Shown here one piece after another: positions 34,068 through 43,325 of a stretch of DNA of 64,000 bases. This stretch comes from Penaeicola halotolerans (GTDB lineage Bacteria > Bacteroidota > Bacteroidia > Cytophagales > Cyclobacteriaceae). The position numbers and the translations under genes were made by a program. The notes beneath the pieces were generated by a model, which was not told where the DNA came from, made no database searches, and saw only the letters and a program-made list of their open reading frames with translations. The stretch covers positions 62,001 through 126,000 of the forward strand of contig NZ_JAEAGO010000002.1 of assembly GCF_016464625.1 (NCBI RefSeq), read 5' to 3'. Every line of letters begins with the position of its first letter. The first letter of the stretch is position 1.

Positions 34068-34069
34068 GA

Positions 34070-34606
34070 TCAGTTGCCAGATAGCTCTACATCGCCATCT
34101 CTAATTTTAAATATTTGATAATCCGTGAAATTCTCGTCAGTAATGAGTCCTTCTCCCAAGATCAGCCCCGTCTGACTTTCGATTCGAACAGCCCGCTCGG
34201 TATATATTTTCTTTTCCTTAGGCGACCAAAAAAGCTCCTCTGAGAATAGCTTTTCATCTTTGGCCAAGTTAATCACTACTACGTCTCCCTCTCCTCGATA
34301 TAGGTTTTCCTCTTTGATGAAATACCCCTTATCTGCCTTGATCGTAGAGCTCAGTTCACCATCTTTTCCATAAAACTTGATGAAAATACCCTCTGGAAAT
34401 TCACTATCCCCATTTTGCAGATCTACTTTCCTAGCAGCCGTTAGGTTAATCCTCACGATAGCGGAATCACTAAAAATCAGTTCTACATTAGTCGCTTCAC
34501 TGAGTGGGCCCGTGTATGCCACAGGAAACTCAGACTCGTCTGATTCACAAGCCAGTAAGGGCATCAAAAATAATAGTATACAAGTGGTAAAAAACCATTT
34601 ATTCAT
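34070..34606 (-). CDS. lptC: LPS export periplasmic lipoprotein LptC
   Basis: 178 residues. Signal peptide with lipobox LLACES (Cys20), then the LptC beta-jellyroll pattern KFYGKDGELSSTIKADKGYFIKEENLYRGEGDVVVINL... and YTERAVRIESQTGLILGEGL. Part of the LptBFG-C-A-D bridge carrying LPS from inner to outer membrane; being a lipoprotein is typical of the Bacteroidota form. Within the envelope block, two bases ahead of the small membrane protein. Confidence 0.88.
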   Translation of the reverse strand: MNKWFFTTCILLFLMPLLACESDESEFPVAYTGPLSEATNVELIFSDSAIVRINLTAARKVDLQNGDSEFPEGIFIKFYGKDGELSSTIKADKGYFIKEENLYRGEGDVVVINLAKDEKLFSEELFWSPKEKKIYTERAVRIESQTGLILGEGLITDENFTDYQIFKIRDGDVELSGN

Positions 34607-34621
34607 AGATCAAAATTAAAA

Positions 34622-34653
34622 TAAAAAAGGCGGTCGGGCATCACCCAACCGCC
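34622..34653 (-). terminator. Terminator between the TPR protein gene and lptC
   Basis: GGCGGTCGGG pairs with CCCAACCGCC (one G-T type mismatch) and is followed by TTTTTT on the minus strand. It partly separates the coaX-OMP-TPR genes from lptC. Confidence 0.75.
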
Positions 34654-34676
34654 AGTATTTTATATGAAGCGTTTGC

Positions 34677-35999
34677 TTAGTCTCTTGTCTGAAGCGTTAC
34701 TGTTTCATTGATCCAGCATCCTACAGTTACCTTGTCACCTACTGATTTAGTCGCTGTGAAGATCTCTTCTTTTGAAGGGAACTGCGCTCTAGCTTGGGCC
34801 ATTCTTTCATTGTCACCAGCTTTTCTGAAGTACTCATAAGCTGCAATAAAGATCGCTCTATCATCTACTAGACTTACACCACCTTTACACTGATCATAAG
34901 ATCTGAAGATCATAGCTCCTATGAAGCTGTAAGCTGTAGAAGCTTTAGCTGGATCAATCTCAGCAGCGCTCAAAGCTTCTTTTCTAGCAGTTCCTCTTTG
35001 ACCTCTTTCTTCATAGATTCTAGCCAACTCTAAGTGACCACTTGCCTTATCAGATTTCTCTGTAGCCAACTCGATCGCTTGGTTGTAATAAGAGATAGCT
35101 TTGTCTATTTGACCCATTGACTGGAATCTATCTGCTAGCACCTTAGTCATGCCATAGTTAGGCTCGGCTGCCTGTACTACTTGCGCTGCTGTTAAGAAAG
35201 CATCAGAATCAGTACACTTATACTGGATAGAGTAGCTCACTATTTGCTTAGCTACCTTCACATCAGACTGATTAGCTTGCAACTTAGGAAGTAGCTTATT
35301 CTCTATGTAGTTACAGTCGATCAATTTCAACTCTGCTAAGAAATCATCCAAATAGCCTTGATATAGATCGAGCGTTTTGGCATTTTCTCCGCTAGCCTTC
35401 CTACGCTCGACCATGGCAGTGAGTTCATCGTATTTCTCCAAGATATAGTCATCAGAAACTTGATCTGGGAAAGCCTGCTTTTTCAACTTTAAGAAATTGA
35501 AGTAGAAAGGTATTACAAATGAAGATGTTTTATCACCTTTCAGCTCAAATGCTTTCTCAGCACTAGCAATGATCTCATCATATCTTGACTTGTCTGTTTG
35601 AAAGAAAGTATATCCATGAAACACTTTCATCTCCGCCACTCTAGATTCTGCACTAGCAGATGGGAAGTATTCTAGTCTTTTATCTAATACTAAGAATAAA
35701 GAGTCTACAAAATTCTTTCTTGCGGCTGCATCTGTCGCTTTTTTAGCCAAGTTTTCATACACTTTCTCTCCATTGATATAGATAGACTCATTGAGTGAAG
35801 GCGTATTGACGAGCAACCAATGTAAAGGAGCTCTAGCGCCATCATAATTCTCAGCGTTTTTGTTATCAGTATAAAGTGCATTAGACTCCTCTGCTTTCTG
35901 ACGCGCAGCAGGATCTTCAGGCCAGTTCCATACGCCCTGAGCCTTTACCATTCCAGCCATTCCCACAGCTAGTATGAAACTTAAAGCTAACTTTTTCAT
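34677..35999 (-). CDS. Secreted tetratricopeptide-repeat protein
   Basis: 440 residues with a signal peptide (MKKLALSFILAVGMAGMVKAQ) and several TPR-like helical repeats, clearest in AISYYNQAIELATEKSDKASGHLELARIYEERGQRGTARKEAL. Likely periplasmic scaffold; no enzymatic motif. Eleven bases separate it from the outer-membrane protein gene upstream. Confidence 0.82.
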   Translation of the reverse strand: MKKLALSFILAVGMAGMVKAQGVWNWPEDPAARQKAEESNALYTDNKNAENYDGARAPLHWLLVNTPSLNESIYINGEKVYENLAKKATDAAARKNFVDSLFLVLDKRLEYFPSASAESRVAEMKVFHGYTFFQTDKSRYDEIIASAEKAFELKGDKTSSFVIPFYFNFLKLKKQAFPDQVSDDYILEKYDELTAMVERRKASGENAKTLDLYQGYLDDFLAELKLIDCNYIENKLLPKLQANQSDVKVAKQIVSYSIQYKCTDSDAFLTAAQVVQAAEPNYGMTKVLADRFQSMGQIDKAISYYNQAIELATEKSDKASGHLELARIYEERGQRGTARKEALSAAEIDPAKASTAYSFIGAMIFRSYDQCKGGVSLVDDRAIFIAAYEYFRKAGDNERMAQARAQFPSKEEIFTATKSVGDKVTVGCWINETVTLQTRD

Positions 36000-36010
36000 A
36001 ATTGTAAACG

Positions 36011-37297
36011 TTAATCAAACTTTCTTTTTATAAACCAAGATGTATCATTGATGGTAACTCCTAGAGCTACTCTAAAGTAATTCTCCCTTATGGCACCATT
36101 GTCCAGAGTCCCTCGTTGACCAGCTTTTAAGGCTACATTCAGCATGCTAATTTGCCTTACTGGTACCGAAACTCCAAAATTAATGCCAACATCATTTATT
36201 TGCTGTGAGCCTATCAAATACGGTGTTTTATCATAGCTAACACCAAATCTGTAGATCCATGTTTTGAGTCTGCTCTCACTTGAAGTATAATCTGGGGTAA
36301 ACTCTCCCCCTACGATCACCGAGTAAGCATTGTCAAAATTTTCAGTAACGCCATCGAATCCTCTATATGACGTCATGTCTCTCAAATGCACGTCCACGCC
36401 AAAGGTCCAGTTGAAACTCTTTTCTATCGAAATACCAAATGATGATCTTCCAGGTAGACTTACGAAGTTTTGTCTATCATTGATCAAAGTATCACCAATA
36501 GGCACTCCAGAGTTTTGGTTATCTAATAGACCTACACTTAAGAATCTTCTCGTATTGATATCTGCATCAAACTGATAAGCTGCGCCAAAGTTCAAAAAAA
36601 GTTGGTCTTTCAGTTTATAGTTGTAAGCAACACCTAGTTGCGCTGAGAAATCAGAAAAGCTCTGTCTGTCATAGTACTCTGTCTGATTTCCTACTGGAAA
36701 GCCATTGTCATCTACAATCGTCTGGATGTTTTGCTCTATGATGGATCCAAAGAGATAGGACATTTTTAAGCCTATATAAAAATTGTCTTTAATTCTAAAG
36801 GCATTGGTCACATAAGCTTCTGTCATCCCTCCTGTGCCTTTGATATTATTCTCAGCACTAAACTCCGTACCTCCTATTTGCTCAGCAGGTATACTTAGAT
36901 TATAATTTACAGTAGTGACAGGATTGAGTCCTAAAGCGATTGACCATTTGCCAGGCTTCATCGGCAAACCCAGCCCTAGGTAAGTCAATCCTCCCCCATC
37001 TACTGGCTGCTCCAGAGTCCCATTAGAAAGCGATCTATTCTCATAGTTGACACCAGCTTGAAAGATCCCAATGTTATGCTTTGCGACAAGCGCAGGGTTG
37101 ACAGTGTTGAAAAACAATACGTTTCCATTACTTACTCCTAATCCACCCATAGCTGCATTATGGGTAGATCCATAATAATTGAAATCCCCGATCCCAATGG
37201 CAGAGTAAGAGGAGGCACTGGTCTGGGCCGAAGCTAGACTTGTGCAAAAAAGAAAAAGGCCTAGGAGCCCGCTTGTGTACTTAAATTTTAGAGACAT
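36011..37297 (-). CDS. Outer-membrane beta-barrel protein
   Basis: 428 residues with signal peptide (cleavage after ASA) and alternating amphipathic strands rich in Tyr, Asn and Gly, starting SSYSAIGIGDFNYYGSTHNAAMGGLG, a pattern resembling FadL/OmpP1-type long-chain transporters of Bacteroidota. Transport substrate unknown. Its start codon lies inside the 3' end of coaX (17-base overlap). Confidence 0.8.
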   Translation of the reverse strand: MSLKFKYTSGLLGLFLFCTSLASAQTSASSYSAIGIGDFNYYGSTHNAAMGGLGVSNGNVLFFNTVNPALVAKHNIGIFQAGVNYENRSLSNGTLEQPVDGGGLTYLGLGLPMKPGKWSIALGLNPVTTVNYNLSIPAEQIGGTEFSAENNIKGTGGMTEAYVTNAFRIKDNFYIGLKMSYLFGSIIEQNIQTIVDDNGFPVGNQTEYYDRQSFSDFSAQLGVAYNYKLKDQLFLNFGAAYQFDADINTRRFLSVGLLDNQNSGVPIGDTLINDRQNFVSLPGRSSFGISIEKSFNWTFGVDVHLRDMTSYRGFDGVTENFDNAYSVIVGGEFTPDYTSSESRLKTWIYRFGVSYDKTPYLIGSQQINDVGINFGVSVPVRQISMLNVALKAGQRGTLDNGAIRENYFRVALGVTINDTSWFIKRKFD

Positions 37298-38000
37298 TAT
37301 GATTCAAAATTCTATTTAATCCGTACAGGACCAAATCGGGGACTACAAAGATGTGTTCTTTTGATTTATATTCAAAGTATTTTGCATCTCCTCCACAAAT
37401 AATTACGTGAATATCAGCAAACTCCTGCTGATAGGCAGAGATGACGCCTTCTATTTCAAATCTAAGTCCATGATATACACCGCTTTGCAAACACTTTTTA
37501 GTGGATTTCCCGATCAACTCTACTTGAGCGTCCAGTGGTACTAACGGTAGTTTGGCAGTATAATTATGCATCGATTGCGCGCGCATTTGTAGTCCTGGGG
37601 AGATCGCTCCTCCTTGATATACACCCTTCTGATCGATCAAATCATACGTCACGCAAGTCCCTGCATCTACTACTAAGCAAGCACGCTTAGGATACAATGT
37701 ATGCGCTCCGACTACACCCGCGATGCGGTCTAGGCCTAAAGTCTCAGGAGTGTCATAAGCAATGCTGATCGGTAAACGGGTCTGCTGATCAAAGGCAAAC
37801 CAAGAAACTGGAAGTTTTTCAAGAGCACCATCTGGCAAGGCTTTCCCAACACTAGCATATATCGCATGAGAAACTTTAACATTTTTTAACCAATCTAAAC
37901 CTTCCTCCCAAGTAGAGAAACTAGCCTTATCTACCAAATCGCCTTTCTCGAAAAGTCCGATTTTCAAAAATGTATTCCCCTGATCAAATACTGCATTCAT
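37281..38000 (-). CDS. coaX: Type III pantothenate kinase CoaX
   Basis: First step of coenzyme A synthesis; the potassium-dependent, feedback-insensitive kinase. 239 residues with the ASKHA phosphate loop FDQGNTFLKIG at the start, LGLDRIAGVVGA, VVDAGTCVTYD and GGAISPGLQMRAQSM. It is the first gene of the envelope block although its own function is metabolic. Confidence 0.92.
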   Translation of the reverse strand: MNAVFDQGNTFLKIGLFEKGDLVDKASFSTWEEGLDWLKNVKVSHAIYASVGKALPDGALEKLPVSWFAFDQQTRLPISIAYDTPETLGLDRIAGVVGAHTLYPKRACLVVDAGTCVTYDLIDQKGVYQGGAISPGLQMRAQSMHNYTAKLPLVPLDAQVELIGKSTKKCLQSGVYHGLRFEIEGVISAYQQEFADIHVIICGGDAKYFEYKSKEHIFVVPDLVLYGLNRILNHNVSKI

Positions 38001-38117
38001 AAAATTCTTTTACCGATTAAACAAAGACCTTTGTCTGGAAGAAACTTTTAAAATAGCTTTCACTTTTCGAAATTGTCAAGAAGATAAACTCCACAGGGCA
38101 AATTTAACTCGAATTCC

Positions 38118-39197
38118 ATGCAAGTATATAAAGTATTAGGCTTAATGTCAGGAACATCCTTGGATGGCTTAGATGTGGCCTACTGTGAATTTGCCAAATC
38201 TAACTCTTGGAGTTTTAGATTAGGCTCTTGTGTGACTTACCCCTACCCTGCGGTTTTAGCAGAACTACTAACTAAATCCACCACGCTATCTGGTCTAGAA
38301 CTAACCATGCTCGATCATCAGCTTGGGGACTTTATGGGCCTATGTGTAGAAAAATTCCTAAATCCACACACACAGCTCAAGGTTGATTTCATCGCCTCAC
38401 ATGGTCATACCATTTTTCATCAACCCGAAAAGAAATTCACTCTTCAAATAGGCAACCCTTATAAAATACAACAGCATACGGGACTTGCCGTGGTCAGTGA
38501 TTTTCGTCAAGCAGATGTACAAGCTGGCGGTCAAGGCGCACCTTTAGTTCCTATTGGGGATCAACTGCTCTTTAGCGAGTATGACTACTGTCTCAACCTA
38601 GGTGGCTTTGCTAATATCTCTTATGAAAATGCAGACGCAAGAATAGCATTTGATATATGCCCCTTTAATATAGTCAATAACCTTTATGCCCAACAAATGG
38701 GTTATGCATATGATGATCAGGGCAAACTAGCTCGGGAAGGAAAATGCATCGAAGCACTTGCCCGCTCGCTCGATCAGCTTTCTTTTTATGAAAACTTGGG
38801 GCCTAAATCTCTAGGTACTGAATGGCTCGCAGAAAACTTCCAACCTGTATTAGATAAGTATCGTAAAGAAAATCCTAAGGACATATTGCATACTTTAGCA
38901 CTCCATCAAGCTAAACAAATAGCTAAAATCATCAATAAGCCAAAAAGTAGGGTATTAGTCACAGGAGGAGGTGCTTACAATACTTTTATCATAGAAACTC
39001 TACAAAACCTACTATCTGTAGATCAGCAAATAATTATTCCTGATGCAAATTTGTTGGAGTTCAAAGAAGCCCTCATATTTGCTTTTCTTGGTGTATTAAG
39101 CTTGAGAAATGAATGCAACAGTTTGAGCAGTGTCACAGGAGCTACTCATGATACATTGGGTGGTAGCTGGACGCGTCATTTTTCTTTTGATAGATAG
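38118..39197 (+). CDS. anmK: Anhydro-N-acetylmuramic acid kinase AnmK
   Basis: Recycles cell-wall anhydro-MurNAc by hydrolysis and phosphorylation. 359 residues with VLGLMSGTSLDGLDVAYCEF at the start, SHGHTIFHQP, SDFRQADVQAGGQGAPLVP (catalytic Asp region), NLGGFANIS and VTGGGAYNTF. Divergent from coaX across 117 bp. Fits with the peptidoglycan peptidase elsewhere, but no recycling genes are adjacent. Confidence 0.94.
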   Translation: MQVYKVLGLMSGTSLDGLDVAYCEFAKSNSWSFRLGSCVTYPYPAVLAELLTKSTTLSGLELTMLDHQLGDFMGLCVEKFLNPHTQLKVDFIASHGHTIFHQPEKKFTLQIGNPYKIQQHTGLAVVSDFRQADVQAGGQGAPLVPIGDQLLFSEYDYCLNLGGFANISYENADARIAFDICPFNIVNNLYAQQMGYAYDDQGKLAREGKCIEALARSLDQLSFYENLGPKSLGTEWLAENFQPVLDKYRKENPKDILHTLALHQAKQIAKIINKPKSRVLVTGGGAYNTFIIETLQNLLSVDQQIIIPDANLLEFKEALIFAFLGVLSLRNECNSLSSVTGATHDTLGGSWTRHFSFDR

Positions 39198-39226
39198 AAC
39201 CCAAAATAATTTAGATAAATCAAACC

Positions 39227-40456
39227 ATGAAAGAGCTATTAGCAAAATTTGAAAATAAAAGGCCTGAAGTCGTATTTGAGTGGCAAGATGCTGAAACAGA
39301 AGCGGAAGGCTGGGTAGTGATCAACTCGCTCAGAGGGGGTGCCGCTGGTGGTGGTACGCGCATGAGAGTAGGCTTAGATAAAAGAGAAGTAGAGTCGCTA
39401 GCCAAAACGATGGAAGTCAAATTTACCGTTTCTGGTCCTGCTATTGGAGGCGCTAAATCTGGTATCAACTTCGATCCTAGTGATCCTAGAAAGGCTGGAG
39501 TGCTAGACAGATGGTACAAAGCTGTGATGCCACTTCTCAAAAACTATTATGGTACAGGCGGAGACCTCAATGTAGACGAAATCCACGAGGTCATCCCTAT
39601 CACTGAAAACTATGGACTGTGGCATCCACAAGAAGGTATCGTCAATGGACACTTTAGCGCAACAGAGCCTCAGAGAATACGAAAAGTAGGACAACTGAGA
39701 CAAGGAGTGTCTAAAGTCATAGAGGACCCTAACTACACACTAGACGGTGCTAAAAAATATACTGTAGCGGACATGATCACAGGCTATGGCGTAGCAGAAG
39801 GTGTCAGACACTACTACAAGCTATGGCATAACTCCAATATCAAAGGAAAGCGTGCCATCATCCAAGGATGGGGCAATGTCGGTGCTGCAGCAGCTTGCTT
39901 CCTTGCAAAAGAAGGTGCTAAAATAGTCGGGATCATAGACAGAGATGGTGGTTTGATCAATGAGAGCGGATTCACACTTGCAGAGATCAAACAGCTTTTT
40001 GCAGATCGCCAAGGTAATAAGCTAGTGGCTGAAGGAATGATCCCATTTGCTGAGATCAATCAAAAAATATGGGATATCCCTGCCGAAATCTTCATTCCTG
40101 CGGCTGCTTCTAGGCTGATTACCAAAGATCAAGTGGAAAGAATGATCAAAAAAAGTTTGGAAGTTGTATCTTGCGGTGCAAACGTTCCATTTGCTGATCC
40201 AGAGATCTTCTTCGGTCCAACGGGTGTTTTTGCAGATGAGCGTATCGCGATCATTCCTGATTTTATAGCTAATTGCGGTATGGCGAGAGTTTTTGCTTAT
40301 TTAATGCAAGATCACGCTGAGCTCACGGATGATGCGATCTTTAGAGACGTGAGCAATACCATCAAGAAGGCATTGAAAAAGACACATGGTGTCAACCCTA
40401 AAACCACCAAAATCGCACAGTCTTCTTTCGAGATTGCGCTAAAGCAGTTAGTCTGA
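39227..40456 (+). CDS. Glu/Leu/Phe/Val dehydrogenase family enzyme
   Basis: 409 residues. The dimerisation/catalytic domain has GGAAGGGTRMRVG, FTVSGPAIGGAKSGINFDP (catalytic Lys; this family has G at the next residue, here Ser) and GTGGDLNVDE; the NAD(P)-binding domain starts with IIQGWGNVGAAAACFLAKEGAK. It reversibly deaminates an amino acid; Glu versus branched-chain specificity cannot be told from this. It follows anmK by 29 bp in the same direction. Confidence 0.87.
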   Translation: MKELLAKFENKRPEVVFEWQDAETEAEGWVVINSLRGGAAGGGTRMRVGLDKREVESLAKTMEVKFTVSGPAIGGAKSGINFDPSDPRKAGVLDRWYKAVMPLLKNYYGTGGDLNVDEIHEVIPITENYGLWHPQEGIVNGHFSATEPQRIRKVGQLRQGVSKVIEDPNYTLDGAKKYTVADMITGYGVAEGVRHYYKLWHNSNIKGKRAIIQGWGNVGAAAACFLAKEGAKIVGIIDRDGGLINESGFTLAEIKQLFADRQGNKLVAEGMIPFAEINQKIWDIPAEIFIPAAASRLITKDQVERMIKKSLEVVSCGANVPFADPEIFFGPTGVFADERIAIIPDFIANCGMARVFAYLMQDHAELTDDAIFRDVSNTIKKALKKTHGVNPKTTKIAQSSFEIALKQLV

Positions 40457-40465
40457 CGATAATCG

Positions 40466-40503
40466 AAACTAGTCGGTTAGATGACATGCTTCCCGACTAG
40501 TTT
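40466..40503 (+). terminator. Hairpin after the amino-acid dehydrogenase gene
   Basis: AAACTAGTCGG pairs perfectly with CCGACTAGTTT around a 16-base loop. The T-run after it is short, so termination efficiency is uncertain. Confidence 0.5.
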
Positions 40504-40523
40504 ATTGTAAAACCTATTCACTA

Positions 40524-42014
40524 TTGATGAAGAAGCTATTCATTCTACTCTTTGTGTTGTTTCAGTCTTTTGCCTTTGTAGAAGCTGCCACGATCGAAGA
40601 GGATACATTCAAACAAGAGACAGTACAAGAACATCATACAGATGAGGCATCAGCCACATCTGAAGAGGCACATGCTGAGGAGGCGCATCACGAACCTCCA
40701 GGATGGCTGACAGTACCCTTTATACTACTCTTGGGGATGATTGCCACAGGACCTCTTTTTTATGAGCACTTTTGGCATAAAAACTATCCCATAGTCGCTG
40801 TTTCTTTAGCTGCAATAGTTGTCCTATACTATCTCTTTGTTTTACAAAATTTACACGGTCCAGTACATGCTCTAGCCGAGTATGTACAGTTTATCGCGCT
40901 TTTAGCTTCTTTGTACATTGCCTCGGGCGGGATTTGGATAGAAGTAGATAAAAAAGCCACTCCACTGGCTAATGTCGGTATCCTCTTGATCGGAGCCATC
41001 TTATCAAATTTAATTGGAACTACAGGCGCATCCATGCTTTTGATCAGACCTTTTATCCGATTAAATAAAGACAATATCAAAGCCTATCACATCGTCTTCT
41101 TCATCTTTATGGTGAGTAATATAGGAGGTTCGCTCACGCCTATAGGTGATCCTCCACTTTTCTTAGGCTTTTTGAAAGGAGTGCCCTTCTTCTGGACACT
41201 TGAGCACAACATCCTGCCTTGGATCATGGCCTTAATCATCATGGCTGTTCTCTTCTTCTTTTTAGATAAAAAATTCAGTCAAGACAATGAGATAGAATTG
41301 GGTGTGAAATACAGCAATAAAATCACTATTGTTGGTATGAAAAACTTTGGTTGGTTAGCTATTGTCATTGGAGCAGTATTCTTGGATCCTAATGTGATAG
41401 ATTGGGTGCCTGCCATACATTATGATGGTCAGAAATTCTCCTTTTTAAGAGAAATCATCATGCTTTCAGTAGCATTCTTTTCTTATAAATTTGCCAATCA
41501 AAGAGCTCTCAAAGGCAACGAATTCAACTTTGAGCCTATCAGAGAAGTCGCCTTTATCTTTGTGGGAATATTCGGTACCATGATGCCAGCATTAGAGTTG
41601 GTAGGTGCATTTGCCAAATCTCCTGAAGGAGCAGCACTCATCACACACAATACCCTCTACTGGGGTACAGGTATCCTATCAGGTGTGCTAGATAATGCCC
41701 CTACATATCTCAACTTCCTAGCAGCAGCGATGGCTTCTCAAGATGCTAGTATCAGTAATATCTCAGAAGTACGAGCTTTCGCCAATAATGAATATCTAGA
41801 TTCTGCCTTTGAACTCATGGCTATCTCGATCGCCTCAGTCTTCTTTGGCGCAATGACTTATATCGGTAATGGGCCAAACTTCATGGTGAAGTCTATAGCA
41901 GAGCAAAGTGGTATCAGAATGCCTTCTTTCTTTGGCTACATCATCAGGTTCTCCGTACCGATCTTATTGCCAATTTTATTCCTTGTTTGGCTCGTGTTCT
42001 TTGCATTCGTCTAA
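40524..42014 (+). CDS. nhaD: NhaD-type Na+/H+ antiporter
   Basis: 496 residues. An N-terminal signal-like segment is followed by a Glu/His-rich stretch (HHTDEASATSEEAHAEEAHHEPP, about 32-56), then some twelve membrane helices of the ion-transporter superfamily with IGAILSNLIGTTGASMLLIRP and SNIGGSLTPIGDPPLFLGFLKG, the NhaD signature. It exports Na+ or Li+, common in marine Bacteroidota. The extra His/Glu segment would lie in the periplasm and is seen in some NhaD proteins. Confidence 0.88.
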   Translation: MMKKLFILLFVLFQSFAFVEAATIEEDTFKQETVQEHHTDEASATSEEAHAEEAHHEPPGWLTVPFILLLGMIATGPLFYEHFWHKNYPIVAVSLAAIVVLYYLFVLQNLHGPVHALAEYVQFIALLASLYIASGGIWIEVDKKATPLANVGILLIGAILSNLIGTTGASMLLIRPFIRLNKDNIKAYHIVFFIFMVSNIGGSLTPIGDPPLFLGFLKGVPFFWTLEHNILPWIMALIIMAVLFFFLDKKFSQDNEIELGVKYSNKITIVGMKNFGWLAIVIGAVFLDPNVIDWVPAIHYDGQKFSFLREIIMLSVAFFSYKFANQRALKGNEFNFEPIREVAFIFVGIFGTMMPALELVGAFAKSPEGAALITHNTLYWGTGILSGVLDNAPTYLNFLAAAMASQDASISNISEVRAFANNEYLDSAFELMAISIASVFFGAMTYIGNGPNFMVKSIAEQSGIRMPSFFGYIIRFSVPILLPILFLVWLVFFAFV

Positions 42015-42034
42015 ATAAAAATTCAACGAAACAT

Positions 42035-42069
42035 AAAAAGTCCTTTCGGAAGAACGAAAGGACTTTTTT
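42035..42069. terminator. Bidirectional terminator between nhaD and hflX
   Basis: AAAAGTCCTTTCG pairs with CGAAAGGACTTTT; T-run on the plus strand and A-tract giving a T-run on the other. The genes converge on it. Confidence 0.85.
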
Positions 42070-42086
42070 GTTATAAACCTATCTAT

Positions 42087-43325
42087 TTAAAAAACCTGAT
42101 CTTCGAGGTAGTTAGGATAAATCTGCATGTGACGCTTTTTCACCATTTGAAAAATCACCTCTCGCAGTTCCTCTACATTGTCTCTATTCTCAGCTGAGAT
42201 AAACACAGCTGTTTGATTTGCTTTCTTAGAGTAATGCGCTCTCAAAGCTTCAAAATCAAGCGTATGCTCTGCTTCCTCCTCATCGATGATTTCCATTTCT
42301 TCTTCTGCTGTTTTCGGAGCAGGTTGAGGGACTAAATCTATTTTATTAAACACCAATAAAGTAGGCTTATCAGCTGCTTTGATATCCAGCAATGTCTGAT
42401 TGACGATCTCTATTTGCTCTTCAAATCCTGGGTGAGAGATATCTACCACATGGAGTAAAATATCTGCCTCAGTGATCTCATCAAGTGTAGACTTGAAAGA
42501 TTCTATCAAGTGATGCGGCAGCTTTCTGATAAATCCTACCGTATCTGAAAGCAGAAAAGGAATATTATTATACACCACTTTTCTGACGGTAGAATCGACT
42601 GTAGCAAAAAGCTTGTTTTCAGCCAGTACGTCTGCCTTAGTAAGCATGCGCATAAGTGTAGACTTACCAACGTTAGTATAGCCCACCAAAGCCACCCTTA
42701 CGATATTCTCTCTATTCTTTCGCTGTGTAGCCCCTTGCTTTTCGATCTTTTTCAACTTGTCTTTGAGTAGATCGATTTGATGGCGAATGGTTCGCTTATC
42801 TGTCTCGATCTCTTTCTCACCAGCACCACCTCTAGTACCCGTACCTCCACGCTGACGCTCAAGGTGAGTCCACATCCTAGTAAGTCGTGGCAAGATATAT
42901 TGGTATCTTGCCAGTTCTACTTGAGTTTTGGCTTGAGCTGTCTGTGCTCTTTTGAGGAAAATATCCAAGATCAATAAAGAGCGATCATAGATTTTGACCT
43001 TTAAGAAATTCTCCAAGTTTCGAAGCTGAGAAGGTGTCAAGTCATCATCAAAGATGACTGCATCGATACTATGGTGTTTGACATAAGCTTCGATCTCCTC
43101 TAGCTTTCCTTTTCCGACAAAGGTCTTCACTTCCGCACGCTCTAGTCGCTGTGTGAATTTGTATTTTGTTTCGTAGTCAAGTGTCTCAGAGAGAAAATCT
43201 AATTCATCTAAGTATTCTCTCACTTGTCGGTCACTTTGCTTTTGACCGATCAGTGCTACTAGTACTGCTGTTTCCTGCCTTGGGGCAGTTGAATATGTGA
43301 TTGGTTTATTCTTCAAATGTTTCAA
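42087..43325 (-). CDS. hflX: Ribosome-associated GTPase HflX
   Basis: Ribosome-splitting rescue GTPase. 412 residues: N-terminal HflX domain with the glycine-rich linker RQRGGTGTRGGAGEKEIETDKR near 160-180, then the G domain: VGYTNVGKSTLM, ADTVGFI-type DTVGFIRKLP and NKIDLV. A short acidic insert (PKTAEEEMEIIDEEEAEH) sits after the G4 motif. The start overlaps the 3' end of the cytochrome gene by 20 bases, consistent with coupled expression. Confidence 0.94.
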   Translation of the reverse strand: MKHLKNKPITYSTAPRQETAVLVALIGQKQSDRQVREYLDELDFLSETLDYETKYKFTQRLERAEVKTFVGKGKLEEIEAYVKHHSIDAVIFDDDLTPSQLRNLENFLKVKIYDRSLLILDIFLKRAQTAQAKTQVELARYQYILPRLTRMWTHLERQRGGTGTRGGAGEKEIETDKRTIRHQIDLLKDKLKKIEKQGATQRKNRENIVRVALVGYTNVGKSTLMRMLTKADVLAENKLFATVDSTVRKVVYNNIPFLLSDTVGFIRKLPHHLIESFKSTLDEITEADILLHVVDISHPGFEEQIEIVNQTLLDIKAADKPTLLVFNKIDLVPQPAPKTAEEEMEIIDEEEAEHTLDFEALRAHYSKKANQTAVFISAENRDNVEELREVIFQMVKKRHMQIYPNYLEDQVF

